Below, piece by piece: positions 1-9,789 of a stretch of 64,000 nucleotides of DNA. The first letter of the stretch is position 1, and the number at the start of each line of letters is the position of its first letter. The stretch is from Neoceratodus forsteri (taxonomy: Eukaryota > Chordata > Ceratodontiformes > Ceratodontidae), in the NCBI GenBank assembly GCA_016271365.2, contig CM057454.1:699747501-699811500 (forward strand), given 5' to 3'. The notes beneath the pieces were generated by a model that was given only the letters and a program-made list of their open reading frames with translations, did no database searches and was not told the origin of the DNA. The position numbers and the translations under genes were made by a program.

Positions 1-575
1 TACAAGTATGAAGCAGGAGGTAATTATCCCACTGTACAGGTCCTTGGTCAGGCCACACATCGAGTACTGCGCGCAGTTCTGGAGGCCACATCTAAGAAAG
101 GACATAGACCACTTAAAAAGGGTTCAGAGGAGGGCCACCAAGATGGTTCAGAGCCTGCATCAAGAACACTATGAAATGAGACTCAGTGAATTAAATTTAT
201 ACTCATTGGAGCAGAAAAGAAATGGGGGGACATGATAAAAACATTCAAACGCGTTACAGGAATCAACACTGGCCAGATTGGAAACCTATTCCAGGAGAAC
301 AAAACAACATGTACGAGGGGACACAATCTATGCCTAGTGGGAGGCGGATTTAAAACCAATTTAAGAAAGTGCTTTTTTACAGAGAGGGTGGTGGAACCAT
401 GGAACAACCTGCCCCAAGAAGTGGTGGCATCAAAGACAGTACAGGAATTCAAGCTAGCATGGGACAGACAATGTGGACACTCAAGGATTAATAAAAATAG
501 ATGGGGGTAGAAAAATATTGAGCAGACTAGATGGATCAAGTGGTCCCCATCTGCCATCTACTTCTTATGTTCTTA
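1..575 (+). mobile_element. CR1 LINE, 3' end (reverse transcriptase C-terminus and 3' UTR)
   Basis: The reading frames at 8-235 and 232-510 encode the typical CR1 C-terminal tail, with the motifs IPLYRSLVRPHIEYCAQFW and [20 protein letters not shown]-like step follows near 231, and then the end that usually reads FTERVVEPWNNLP. The break between the two frames near 230 is a frameshift. The copy is 5'-truncated by the window edge. The 3' end lies near the TTCTTATG repeats around 560-575. This region binds RNA or DNA downstream of the catalytic domain in CR1 ORF2 and has no catalytic residues itself. Several other CR1 copies in this window carry the same tail. Confidence 0.9.
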
Positions 576-581
576 ATGTAA

Positions 582-2150
582 TTCCACTATCTCAAAAATA
601 AAAGAAAATTAATTTCAAAAAGCTTTGTTAATGCATTAATTAGGGTTCAACTTAATGCCACAAAAGTAGTGAAATGAGGTGCTAGGGTTTCCAACCCTAT
701 CTTCTCACCCTCCCAAGCAGCAAAAGGACAAGACCACACAAGTTATGGTTTCTACCCTTAACTCCTCAGCCCCTCCCCCATCAGCAGCAAAAGGACAAGA
801 CCACACAAGCAATCACAGACAGCTATCATCAGGTAAGACAAACAAAAGAAATGGTTTCCAGATGGCACAAATGAAGTAGCACAGATGTGCTTCTTTTGTG
901 GATTTTCATCTGTGGCATGCACAATACATACACATGCACACTCATTTGTGCCCGTAGATAAAAATCCACAATGCTCAAATCAAAACAGTACTTCTGTCTG
1001 CAGATGTTCTGGCCCTTTAAGCCACAGATACAAATGCATGATTTAACAATTATAAGAGTTATTTTGTCTGCAGAAACATAGGCCCTTCTGGGGCCATCCC
1101 TTCTGTAGCCACAGGTACTGTGAACACTGTAAAACATATACTTCTGAAGCTGCAGGTGTATGAATACACACTGAGCTCAGGCTGCAAAAGTGCAGGCCCT
1201 AGGAAATCCATACTACCTAAATAGTAACATTACTTCTGCCTGCTGTAGTACAGGTGCCTCAGGGGCTTGTGCTTCTGCATCTGCAGGTATAAGACATACA
1301 CATCAACTTTTGTGCACAGAAGTGCAGTCCTCTGTAGGGCCTGCATTTGTAGTACTGTATGTAGAGATCCAGGATGCCCAAATTGCAATGCTATTTTTGT
1401 CTGCAGAAGTGCAGGCAGACCCCTGACAAAGACCTGGTACAGGTCAAAGTGATGGGGAAAGATAGTCCCCCAGGAGATTATGGAATAAAGTCAGCAACAT
1501 TTTGCATCCAGTCTTTTGTCTGTGAGAGTTTATTTGGAGTGTAGATTTCCTTGCTTTGAAATTCTTGTTCGAGCTGGCTGCCCTAACCTGCACCCCAACT
1601 GCTGCTTCAGGGTGTGCTGCCTTTTGTTTTCAAATCTTGGACTGGCACTTCTGAGGCCACAGGTGTAAGATATAGAAACTTACTTCTGTTTACAGAAGCA
1701 CAGGCTCCTGTGTGGTCTGCAGGTCTGCTGCTGCATATAGAAATCCATGATACCAAAATTGAAACAATAATTTTGTTTCGAGAAGTTCATGCCTCTGGGA
1801 AACCAGTGCTTCTGCACCCAGAGGTAGTCAGACACACAGAAAGACACACACACACACACACACACACACTTCTTGCTCCAGATGCACATACCCCTGTGGG
1901 GCCTGAGCTTCTGCAGCAACAGGTACAAATTCACAAAGGTAGCACATCAGTTCTACTCCACGTATGGCTTCTGGAAACAGTGGTATGTTGTTTGTCTTAC
2001 CTGTTGATGGCTGTCTGTGGTTACATGCATATTCTTGGCCTTTTGCTGCTTGGATGGTGAGGAGATAGGGTTGGAAATACTAATGCCACATTCTCCTAAA
2101 CTTGTGGGATTAAATTGAACCCTAACTAGTACATTAATGCAGTCTTTTGC
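582..2150. mobile_element. Long terminal-inverted-repeat element, copy A
   Basis: About 200-250 bases at the left end (near 616-870) reappear inverted at the right end (near 1960-2150), at roughly 75-80 percent by eye. Shared stretches include TTAGGGTTCAA, TTTCCAACCCTATC, AAGCAGCAAAAGG and CAGGTAAGACAAAC. The left arm also contains a tandem duplication of about 65 bases (near 688-815). The centre repeats a module around the word CTGCAG, with small palindromes such as 1081-1095 (GGCCC, four-base loop, GGGCC). It has no transposase frame; the short ORFs here come from the repeats. Related ends occur at 8517 (copy B) and near 37412 (copy C). Superfamily unknown; no convincing target duplication was found. 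Confidence 0.7.
1845..1871. repeat. (CA)n microsatellite
   Basis: A short uninterrupted CA tract lies inside inverted-repeat element copy A, next to its right arm. Confidence 0.9.
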
Positions 2151-2500
2151 AATATTGATAAGCAGACAGACAGACTTTGCACATTAAAAGCTTTGTCCCA
2201 TTTCAATGGAATTGTATGAAATTTCACATGTGTGGTCTGGGGGGGGCAAGGTCTCTTAATTTGTCATCTTTTGTGATGGTTGGATGTCTGGATTCCAAGA
2301 TCTGGATAGAGCAAAATGTGGACATTTTTTTTTTTTTTTTTTTTTTGCTGTTTTTTGCTCTCGCCTACAGCACAGATAGTCTTAAATGTTATTTTGAAGT
2401 TTTCGGGGTGCAGGGGTCTTGCCCTAGAATGGTGCTTTATTTTGGTTTGATGAAACAATATGAATCTGTTGCCAAGTTATAAGGATTTGAAATGTTGGTT
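2151..2500. other. AT-rich spacer without recognisable gene
   Basis: Unique-looking AT-rich DNA with a run of about 20 T at 2327-2346. I see no coding signal or recognised repeat here. It separates inverted-repeat element A from the palindromic tandem array. Confidence 0.5.
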
Positions 2501-3490
2501 CTGAGCATGCTCAGTAGGGTCTTTCATTTACTGTATTTGTCTGATATGAAAGAAAAATTCAGACTTAGTTTTCTTCTCATGAAATAAGATTACTCTTTCA
2601 AGAGCTAAATTCTTCTTTCATGAGAAAAAATCTTTAATTTGGCAACCACCTTGTTTTTTATTTTTTCAAAAAAATTAAAATGCATAAAAATTATGGGCTG
2701 TAAAAAAAAAACAATACATGAATCTAGCTAAATGGAACCAATTTAGCTATATTTTGCTGTTTGTTTTTTTGAAAATGGACCCCAAAATATGATTTTGCGA
2801 CATCCTTAAAATCAAGGGTGGAAGGCTTAACGAGGGGTCCCAATTCTTCTTTTATGAGCCAAACTCCTTTTAAGAGTCTCACAAAAGAAGAATCTCATTT
2901 CACAAAAGTAGAAGGTGGGACTTATTTTTTTTTCATAGTTCTTTTTTGAGCCAAACGTCTTTCACAAGACATGAAAGAACTCCGGAATGAAGAAGATCAA
3001 CTCATGAAAGAAGAGGGTGAGACTTAGTTTTTTTTCCACAGTTCTTATGTGAGGTTATATGAAAGAACCATAGTTCTTTTGTGAGATGTCACAAAAGAAT
3101 TGTCCATAAGCAGGACTTTCTTGAATTGTGAAGCCACAGCTGGAGTTATGCTGCTGGCCCCAACTACAGCAGTGAGTCGCTGTGCCCCTTCTCATGAAAG
3201 AAGTATCTCACTTCACAAATGAAGAGGATGGGACTTCATTTTTTTCACAGTTCTTTCATGAGCCAAATTTCTTTCATGAGTCATGAAAGAGCTCATGAAT
3301 TACAAAGACTGACTCATGAAAAAAGAGGATGAGAGTTTTTTCCCACAGTTCTTTTGTGAGGTCATACAAAAGAACTGTAGTTCTTTCTTGAGATCTCATA
3401 AAAGAAATGTTTGTGAGCAGGACTTTTTTGAATTGTGAAGGTGAAGCTGGAGTCATGCTGCCTGCTTCAAGTTGGAGCAGTGAGCTGCCA
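2500..3490. repeat. Tandem array built from short palindromes (TTCTTT-TGAG family)
   Basis: Two full units of about 307 bases are visible. The stretch at 3109-3182, containing GCAGGACTTTCTTGAATTGT, recurs at 3416-3489 with about 80 percent identity. A partial unit begins near 2540. Each unit is made of short words close to TTCTTTYRTGAG in both orientations. These give strong palindromes: 3074-3084 pairs with 3089-3099 (11 of 11, four-base loop), and 3271-3289 is a 19-base palindrome around one G. It carries no reading frame of interest. It may be a satellite or a foldback element remnant. Confidence 0.7.
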
Positions 3491-3495
3491 ATACC

Positions 3496-3523
3496 CCACT
3501 CTGTCTCTCTCTCTCTGTCTCTG

Positions 3524-3573
<50 letters not shown>

Positions 3574-3662
3574 ACTCACTGTAACTATCTGTATCTCTTA
3601 ATCTTTCTATCTATAGTATCTATGTATCTATCTATCTGTATGTCTGTCTGTCTGTCTATCTA
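3496..3662. repeat. Compound microsatellite (CTCTGT)n (CT)n (CACT)n (TCTA)n (TGTC)n
   Basis: Consecutive simple repeats. A reading frame here encodes only serine-leucine alternation and is an artefact of the repeat. Confidence 0.95.
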
Positions 3663-4140
3663 ATCTATATTTTTTCATCTCACCTCAAATTTTTTTAGTT
3701 TTGTTTATTTTTGTTGTTACATTAATAAGTGGACTGGGCTGCCAACCCCCGGTGTTGCTTCTCTTGCACTCTCAGGTTATTCAAACCCCTTCACTTAATA
3801 TGCACAGTGGCACTGCTGTGCCCACAGTGCCATCAAAGATCATCCAGGCAATGGGTGTCTAATCCTTAATATCAGCTGTGTCCCCCTAAAATAGAAAAAA
3901 TTGACCCTCGTTGATCTTTTATTTTTAGTCTAACCTGAATTAGGAAAATGGCTCATTGGTGATCTGACCCCCAGACCCCCACCCACCCCATCTATCCCTT
4001 ACTCAGCATCCACCACCCATACCCATCACACACCATCAATCACCCGAACATGTCTCATTATGTAGATCCACTCTCTGATCAAAAACACGCCTGCTGCTGT
4101 AATCAGCGACTGCAATATGAGAAAATAAAGTAAGTCCTGT
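3663..4140. other. Spacer, nothing recognised
   Basis: No coding signal, RNA gene or familiar repeat recognised. Contains an imperfect palindrome near 3806-3832 around GGCACTG and CAGTGCC. Confidence 0.4.
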
Positions 4141-4308
4141 TCAATGTATTTTAATGGGTTTTGAACTTTTGTTCATAACTTTGTCATTTTTTAACATGTT
4201 TACACCAAATTTTCAACATGGCCTTTTAGAGATCCTAACTCATGAACAATAGTGGTAACATTGTTCAAATCATACCAAAAGGTGATTTCATGTTCTGTGC
4301 ATGAAATC
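4141..4308. repeat. Inverted-repeat satellite, left part (interrupted by CR1)
   Basis: The stretch with ACCAAATTTTCAACATGGCC and the following GAACAATAGTGGTAACA matches units at 7590-7670 and 7850-7930. Those units lie on the far side of the CR1 at 4309-7398, so the CR1 landed inside this tandem array. Confidence 0.65.
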
Positions 4309-4314
4309 AACTAA

Positions 4315-5586
4315 AAAGTAAAGGGGAGGACAAGAGGAAGTCTGGGACACCTTGGATACGGGGAATGGCATCACAATCCACACAGGGGTTGTATACAGAC
4401 CCCAATCTCAAGGGGAGGAAATGGACAAGAAAATGATAGAGGACAGTCTCAAAATGGCTGAAAAAGGGGAGATACTGTTGATGACCTGAATATGCCAGAT
4501 GTTGACTGGATGACATGTACTGCAGCCACATCCAAGAGTAGGGTCATTCTCGATGCCCTGCAGGGGGCAGGTCTTAGACAGCTAGTGTTGGAACCCACTT
4601 AGGAGGGAGCAATACTAGACCTGGTACTCTCAAATGGAGAGAGGACCACAAATTTAGAAGTCAGTAGACATCTGGGAACAAGTAACCACTGCACAGTGTG
4701 CTTCATAATAAGCACAACCATGGAGAAAAGCCATACAAAAACAAGGATACTGGACTTTAGAAGGGCTGACTGGCAAAATGGGTGAATACCTGAGGAATGC
4801 CCTAGCAAATGGCCAAAAAGGAGGGATGGAAGAACAATGGAGAAAAATTAAAACTGCCATCATAGAGGCAACAAGTCTTTGTGTGAAACAAATAAAGAAA
4901 ACAAAGGGGAGTAAAAAACCACTATGGTTCTCAAAAGAGGTGGCAGGGAAGGTTAAGGAGAAAAAGGCTGCATTCAAAAAGTATAAGGAATCACAGAAGG
5001 AGGATGACAGGGAACTGTATCAAATAAAGCAGATAGAAGTGGGGAAGGCAGTCAGAATAGCAAAGGCCCAAACTGAGGAAAAAATAGCCAACTCAGTTAA
5101 GAAGGGGGATAAAACCTTCTATAGTTACATTAGGGAGCATAGAAAGGTTAAGGGAGGAACAATGAAGATTAATAAAGGAGAAGAGAGGAGAGGAGGGGTG
5201 GGCAGAGGGAGGCAGTGAAAAGGCAGAGATACTGAATGAATACTTTTGCTCAGTATTCACAAAAGAAGATGAGGAGGAGTTACCTAAACCAGACAATAGA
5301 AACACTCTGGGTAGGGGGGTTGACACCAATCCATTTACAGAAGAAAGAGTCCTGAAAATAACTCCTAAAACTCAAGGTGGACAAAGCAATGGGGCCTGAC
5401 AGGATTCCCCCCAGAATCCTAAATGAACTAAGGGAGGACCTAGTGACACCACTGACCACACTTTTTAACAAATCATGGGAGGATGGGGTGGTACCTAAGG
5501 ACTGGAGGAGGGTAGATGTGATTCCCCTTCTCAAAAGTGGGAGCAAGGCAGAAGCAGGAAACTACAGACCTGTAAGTTTGACCTCA
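4315..5586 (+). pseudogene. CR1 ORF2 fragment: endonuclease C-terminus and linker
   Basis: Frames switch repeatedly. Visible pieces are a VVYRPQSQGEE-like stretch, a damaged GDLN (the G is missing near 4480, where GATGACCTG replaces it), and TSNHCTV at about 4680, where the catalytic SDH has become SNH. The basic linker follows at 4778-5218 (KKPLWFSKEVAGKVKEKKAA, then TEEKIANSVKKGDKTFYSYI). The next stretch is EILNEYFCSVFTKEDEEELP near 5225, with frameshifts near 5218 and 5360. This protein would have nicked target DNA; the copy cannot be active. Confidence 0.85.
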
Positions 5587-6540
5587 GTGGTATGGAAATG
5601 ATGGAATCACTTCTGAAAGAAATAATTGTTAAGTACCTAGAGGCCAGCAGGGCACAGGACCCAAAGCATCATGGATTTACAGCAGAAAGGTCATGTCAGA
5701 TGAATATAATTGATTTCTTTAACTGGATGACCAAAGTAGTAGACCACGGAGGGGCTGTGGATATGGCCTACCTAGACTTTAGTAAGGCATTTGACACAAT
5801 CCCGCACAAAAGACTAATAATCAAGTTAGCCAGCCTGGGAGTGGGTTCCAGGGTGGTAGCCTGGGTAGCAAACTGGCTGCACAACAGGACACAGCAGGTA
5901 ATAGTGAATGGAACACATTCCAAAGAAAGGGGGGTTACTAGTAGAGTACCTCAGGGCTCAGTACTGGGTCCAATCCTCTTTAACATCTTTATAGGTGACA
6001 TTGCAGAGGGTCTGGAGGGAAAGGTATGCCTCTTTGCATATGACACAAAGATCTGTAACAGAGTTGATACACAAGGAGTGGTAGAAAGGATGAGAAGGGA
6101 CTTGGCAAGGTTGGAAGAATGGTCAGACATATAGCAACTTAGATTCAATGCAAAGTAATGCACCTGGGAAACAAAAACCCAGGAGAAGAGTACACAATAG
6201 CAGGGGATGTTCTAACAACAACAAGAATGGAAAGGTACTTGGGGGTAGTCATATCAGAAGACCTAAAGGTGGGTAAGCAATGTGAGAAGTCAGTAAGGAG
6301 AGTCAGGGGGATACTGGGATGCATAGGAAGGGGCAGCACAAGTAGAAAAAGGGAAGTGGTTATCCCTCTGTACAGACAGTTGGTGAGACCCCATCTGGAA
6401 TACTGTGTCCAGTTTTGGAGACCCCATCTACACAAGGACATAGACAGGATGGAAGCAGTCCAGAGGAGGGCAACTAAAATGGTGCAGGGTCTGCATCAGA
6501 AACCATATGAAGAGAGACTGAGAGAGCTTAATATGTATAT
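5377..6540 (+). pseudogene. CR1 ORF2 fragment: reverse transcriptase
   Basis: The RT fingers and palm are readable: MGPDRIPPRILNELREDL, then VPKDWRRVDVIPLLKSGS, and after a one-base change near 5595 the 180-residue frame 5592-6134. Motifs in order are HGFTAERSCQMN, YLDFSKAFDTIPHKRL and PQGSVLGPILFNIF. The catalytic box reads FAYDT instead of FADDT, so one of the two metal-binding aspartates is lost. A frameshift near 6135 leads into the thumb (LGVVISEDLKVGKQCEKSV) and the [19 protein letters not shown] tail. Compare the FADDT copies at 25300, 29310 and 42480. Confidence 0.9.
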
Positions 6541-6979
6541 CATTCATGTGATATCTCCCTCTTTATGCAGGATACTCCTGTTTTTTTTTGACTGAACTCC
6601 CTCCCTCCCTCCTGGGAAACAAAATCTCCTGCTTAAACAAAATTCTGTCCAAAATATCCATGTTTTTTGGGCAGCTAAAGACACAAAAATTAAATCAGTG
6701 ATGAACAATGTAGCTGATAACTTTATATAACTAGTTGTTTATTCTTTTAGTGCTTATTCTTGACAAAATAAATACATTCAATTTTTGTATTGACTTTTTT
6801 CTTATTTTTTTGATGCCATTTAAGGACAGACTCATGACGCTACTGCATCTCCCTACTAGCAGGCCAAGCTCCCTCCTAATTTGACCCAAATCTCCCTCTT
6901 AAGCAAGTTGGCAGGCCAATCTCCCTCCTAATTCGACCCAAATCTCCCTCTTAAGCAAGTTGAACATATCACATGTATG
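6541..6979. mobile_element. MITE-like non-autonomous DNA transposon inside CR1
   Basis: The ends are inverted repeats: CATTCATGTGATAT at 6541-6554 matches the complement of 6966-6979 with one mismatch in 14. Direct repeats GTATAT flank it at 6535-6540 and 6980-6985. Intact CR1 copies read straight through this site (ATGTATACCCTTGATG at 41968 in reverse). Inside is a tandem duplication of 52 bases (6859-6910 and 6911-6962), rich in CTCCCTC words. There is no coding capacity. A six-base target duplication does not by itself identify the superfamily. Confidence 0.75.
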
Positions 6980-6985
6980 GTATAT

Positions 6986-7284
6986 CCTTGATGAAAGGAG
7001 GGATGGGGGGACATGATAGAAACTTTCAAGTACCTCAAGGGAATCAACAAAGTCCAGGAGGATAGCATCTTTCAGAAAAAGAGATGTGTAAGAACAAGGG
7101 GGCACAATTTAAAGATAAAGGGGTTACGGCTTGGGGTAATGTGAGGAAATGTTTTTTCACAGAGAGAGAGGTGGATGCATGGAACCACCTTCCTGGGGAG
7201 GTTGTTGTGTCTAAAACAGTGGGGGAATTCAAACATGCATGGGACAGACATAAGGCAATTGTAGTAGGGGGTTGCAGGAAGTAG
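6986..7284 (+). pseudogene. CR1 ORF2 C-terminus, resumed after the MITE
   Basis: After the MITE the CR1 frame resumes with a stretch like GGDMIETFKYLKGINKVQED, then 7084-7284 encodes GNVRKCFFTEREVDAWNHLP and a W-D-R-H end. This is the last part of CR1 ORF2. The 3' UTR follows to 7398. Confidence 0.85.
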
Positions 7285-7398
7285 GCTGTTGGTTAACTAG
7301 AATCTGCAGCTTATCCAATAAGAAGGGAAATGGGCAGAGTGGGTGGGCCAAGTGGTCCTTATCTGCCGTCAAAATCTATGTTTCTATGTTTTTATGTT

Positions 7399-8050
7399 TC
7401 AGCCAGGATTTGAAGAATTTCTCCACCCTTGTTCATGATGTGGGGTCATAAGAAAGCAATGTTGAAAATTTGAGGTAAAACTATTAAAATAACATAATAA
7501 AGATATTTAGTGTACATTGAATTTTTTTATGCACATTAGTAGGTTTGAGAATTTTAAATATTTTGACCCCAAATTTTCAACATAGCCATTTTTTCATGCC
7601 ACTTCATGAATGTGACAACAGTCATTTTTCAAATCCTGGCCAAAATGTGTTTTCACACGTGTGATATGAAATTATGTTTCCGCAGGGATTTGAGAATTTT
7701 CACCTACCTCGTTCATGATGTGAGATCATAAGAAGGCTATGTTGAAATGTTGGGATCAAAACATATAAACAAAACAACAACATACATTGAAATTGTTCAC
7801 ACTCACTTATGAGTTTGGTAATTTTCATTATTTTGACCCCAAAGTTGCAACATAGCCATTTTTTCACACCACCTGATGAACATGACAGCTCTGATTGTTC
7901 AAATCCTGGCCATAATGTGTTTTTGTACCTGTGGTACAAAATGACATTTCAGTGGGGATTTGAAAATATTCACCTACAGGGTTCATGAGGTGGGGTGATA
8001 CGAAGGATTTGTTTAGAATTTGTTGTAAAAATGTTATACAATGACTAAGT
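7399..8050. repeat. Inverted-repeat satellite, right part
   Basis: Three successive units begin with a GGATTTGAA-type word at about 7407, 7688 and 7955 (spacing 281 and 267). Each unit is itself an imperfect palindrome. The left half carries GTTCATGATGTGG and GTTGAAAATTTG. The right half carries CAAATTTTCAACATAGCC and CTTCATGAATG. Together with 4141-4308 this forms one array interrupted by a CR1. Confidence 0.7.
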
Positions 8051-8106
8051 TATGAGTGAATGTTGAATTATTTTCACTTCTGCAGCTTGATGGAGTCCAC
8101 ATTTGG

Positions 8107-8503
8107 TGCAAGGCCCTCTGGGCCCTGCACATCTGTACCTGTAACCACACAGAAACACATAGCCCCTTCTGCAGTCAGACTGACACCTCACTCGATGCAA
8201 CGCAGCCACACAGAATGCAGTGCTCCAAGGACCCTGTTCTTCTGCAGTTAGATGGACTCCTCAATTAGCATGGAAGCACACTCATACAGACTCATCAAGC
8301 TACTGCATCTTTATCTGCATGGACGTGCAGGACACAGAGTGTCCTGCATGTCTGCAGCCTGATGGACTCCACATTTGGTGCAGGATCTAAAGAGTCCTAC
8401 ATGTCTGCATTTGTAGCTGAATGGATTTGCAGGGCCTAGAAGACCTTGCAGTTCCATATCCAGACTGATCTGTTCACACAGGTCCCAAAGAGACCTGTGT
8501 GAA
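8107..8503. repeat. Array of short hairpin modules
   Basis: Five palindromes can be drawn. 8107-8129 has 9 of 10 pairs and a three-base loop. 8326-8348 has 10 of 10 pairs and loop AGA. 8379-8401 is weaker. 8428-8450 has 9 of 10 pairs including a wobble. 8473-8503 has 12 of 12 pairs and a seven-base loop. The last four are spaced 45-53 bases apart. Stem sequences differ while pairing is kept; most start TGCAGG and end CCTGCA. The spacer repeats TCTGCAG-TGATGGA. The modules resemble the inside of inverted-repeat elements A and B, so this may be an internal remnant of another copy. Confidence 0.65.
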
Positions 8504-8516
8504 TGATGATATGACT

Positions 8517-9789
8517 CCACTATCTCAAAAGAAAGGACATCCATTGCAAGAAAACTGTGTTAAGGCACCTATTCAACTAGGGTTCAACATAAAGCAACAA
8601 AAGTAGGGAAATGTTGTGTTAGGATTTCCAACTCTAACTCCACACTCCCCAGGCAACAGAAGGACATACCCACACAAGAAACCACAGACAGCATCAGCAG
8701 GTAAGACATGCTGTACAACATGCAATTGCTTACAGATAACACAAATGCAGTAGAATCAATGTGCTACCTTCATGGGTTTATATCTGTGATTGCATAAGCA
8801 CAGGCTCAGCAGGGGTATGTGCTTGTGCAGCTACACCTGTGTCTGTGTGTTTATGTCATACATTGAGTTCTGTAGACAGAAGGCCACATAGGTCCTGCAA
8901 CTCTTCAGACAGAGGTGCTCATGCACACTGTACAAGGTACCTCACTAGATACTATGAACTGCTACTGCATGGTTTTCTAAATGTAGTTACATAACTGAAA
9001 ACCTACTGTCCCCTAAACAAAATTCTGGATCTTCAGATGAAACCATGATACCCACATTGCAGCAGTACTTTTACCTGAATAGTAGCAGATCCAACAGGAA
9101 ACAGCCCTTCTGGAGCCAGAAGTCAGAGTATATATCTTTAATTTTTTTTTATTTTTTGCTTTCTATTTTTTCCCCTGCTCCTTTCCAGCACTGTCACCTG
9201 ACTTACCTGCTCTGACCTCCTATTCCCACTGGAAATCCCCCATGGAGTTCTGGCTTACCCTCCCAGATGGGAACACAGTGGGAGGGGGCTCACCCTTAAC
9301 CCCCTCCCCACAGGAAATCAAGTCTGCATCGGGTCTCGCAGTGGTACTGCAGCTGCAGGCAAGTGAGGTCCTTCTCGGATCTTCACATTGGTGTCACACT
9401 GGGAGAAGCATTTTTGGTGTATGCCCCCCAAGCGTGATGTGCCACATGACATCATGGCTTATGCCAGCATCCATCATGCTCCTCCTACTGTGGTGGGCAT
9501 CAGGGCCACGATACCTCTGGGTGTTACCAGAGGTCAGGCCACCCCTGAGTCAGTGTGCCCCCCTCCTTCCAGAGGAGCTAAGTGAAAAGTCAGATGCTCA
9601 GACATCCTCCCTTGGATGGCCCTCTGGTTCCTGGGTCCACTCCTGAACCCAGATCTCCAGCAATGCAAGTGGAAATCCAACTGCTGCACTGACAGACCAG
9701 CTATAGAGTATATGTCTTACACCTGTGGGTGAAGATGGACAGGCCCCTTCTGCAGCCAGAAGTACTGTTGCAATGTTTCTATCTGAAAA
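8517..9789. mobile_element. Inverted-repeat element, copy B (right end lost)
   Basis: CCACTATCTCAAAA at 8517-8530 matches the outer edge of copy A at 584. The following GTGTTAAGG, ACTAGGGTTCAAC, AACAAAAGTAGGGAAATG and CCACAGACAGC then run parallel to the left arm of A. CTGCAG modules follow from 8760. The copy is interrupted by the SINE-like insert at 9139-9704 and stops at the minus-strand LINE near 9790. It contains no long reading frame of its own. Confidence 0.65.
9139..9704 (-). mobile_element. SINE-like retroposed insert with 14-bp target duplication
   Basis: Direct repeats flank the insert: AGAGTATATATCTT at 9125-9138 and AGAGTATATGTCTT at 9705-9718, one mismatch. A T-rich run directly after the left copy (9140-9170) is a poly(A) tail read on the minus strand. 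The minus-strand 5' end looks tRNA-derived. It has a D-arm-like AGTGCAGCAGTTGG and a B-box-like GGTTCAGGAG near 9648. The body, about 566 bases, is longer than most SINEs and carries no recognised protein. The frame at 9242-9646 lies antisense to it and I take it as chance. Confidence 0.6.

Larger units (their letters stand above)
4309..7398 (+). mobile_element. CR1 LINE, 5'-truncated, carrying an inserted MITE
   Basis: The copy starts inside the endonuclease domain (AACTAAAAAGTAAAG, matching the intact CR1 at 44180 in reverse) and runs to a CR1-type tail of TTTCTATG repeats at 7375-7398. It lacks ORF1 and the endonuclease N-terminus. A 439-bp MITE splits its C-terminal region at 6541. The surrounding satellite resumes directly after 7398. 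No clear target duplication was found, which is usual for CR1. Confidence 0.9.

Noticed and set aside
679..1452. Short ORFs in inverted-repeat element A
   Set aside because: Composition follows the CTGCAG repeats; no conserved domain and no copy in element B keeps the frame.
3407..3601. ORF with Ser-Leu repeats
   Set aside because: Translation of a CT microsatellite.
8107..8503. CRISPR-like array
   Set aside because: Stems vary, the spacers are the conserved part, and the context is a vertebrate repeat.
9242..9646. 134-residue plus-strand ORF
   Set aside because: Lies antisense inside the SINE-like insert, with no recognised domain.
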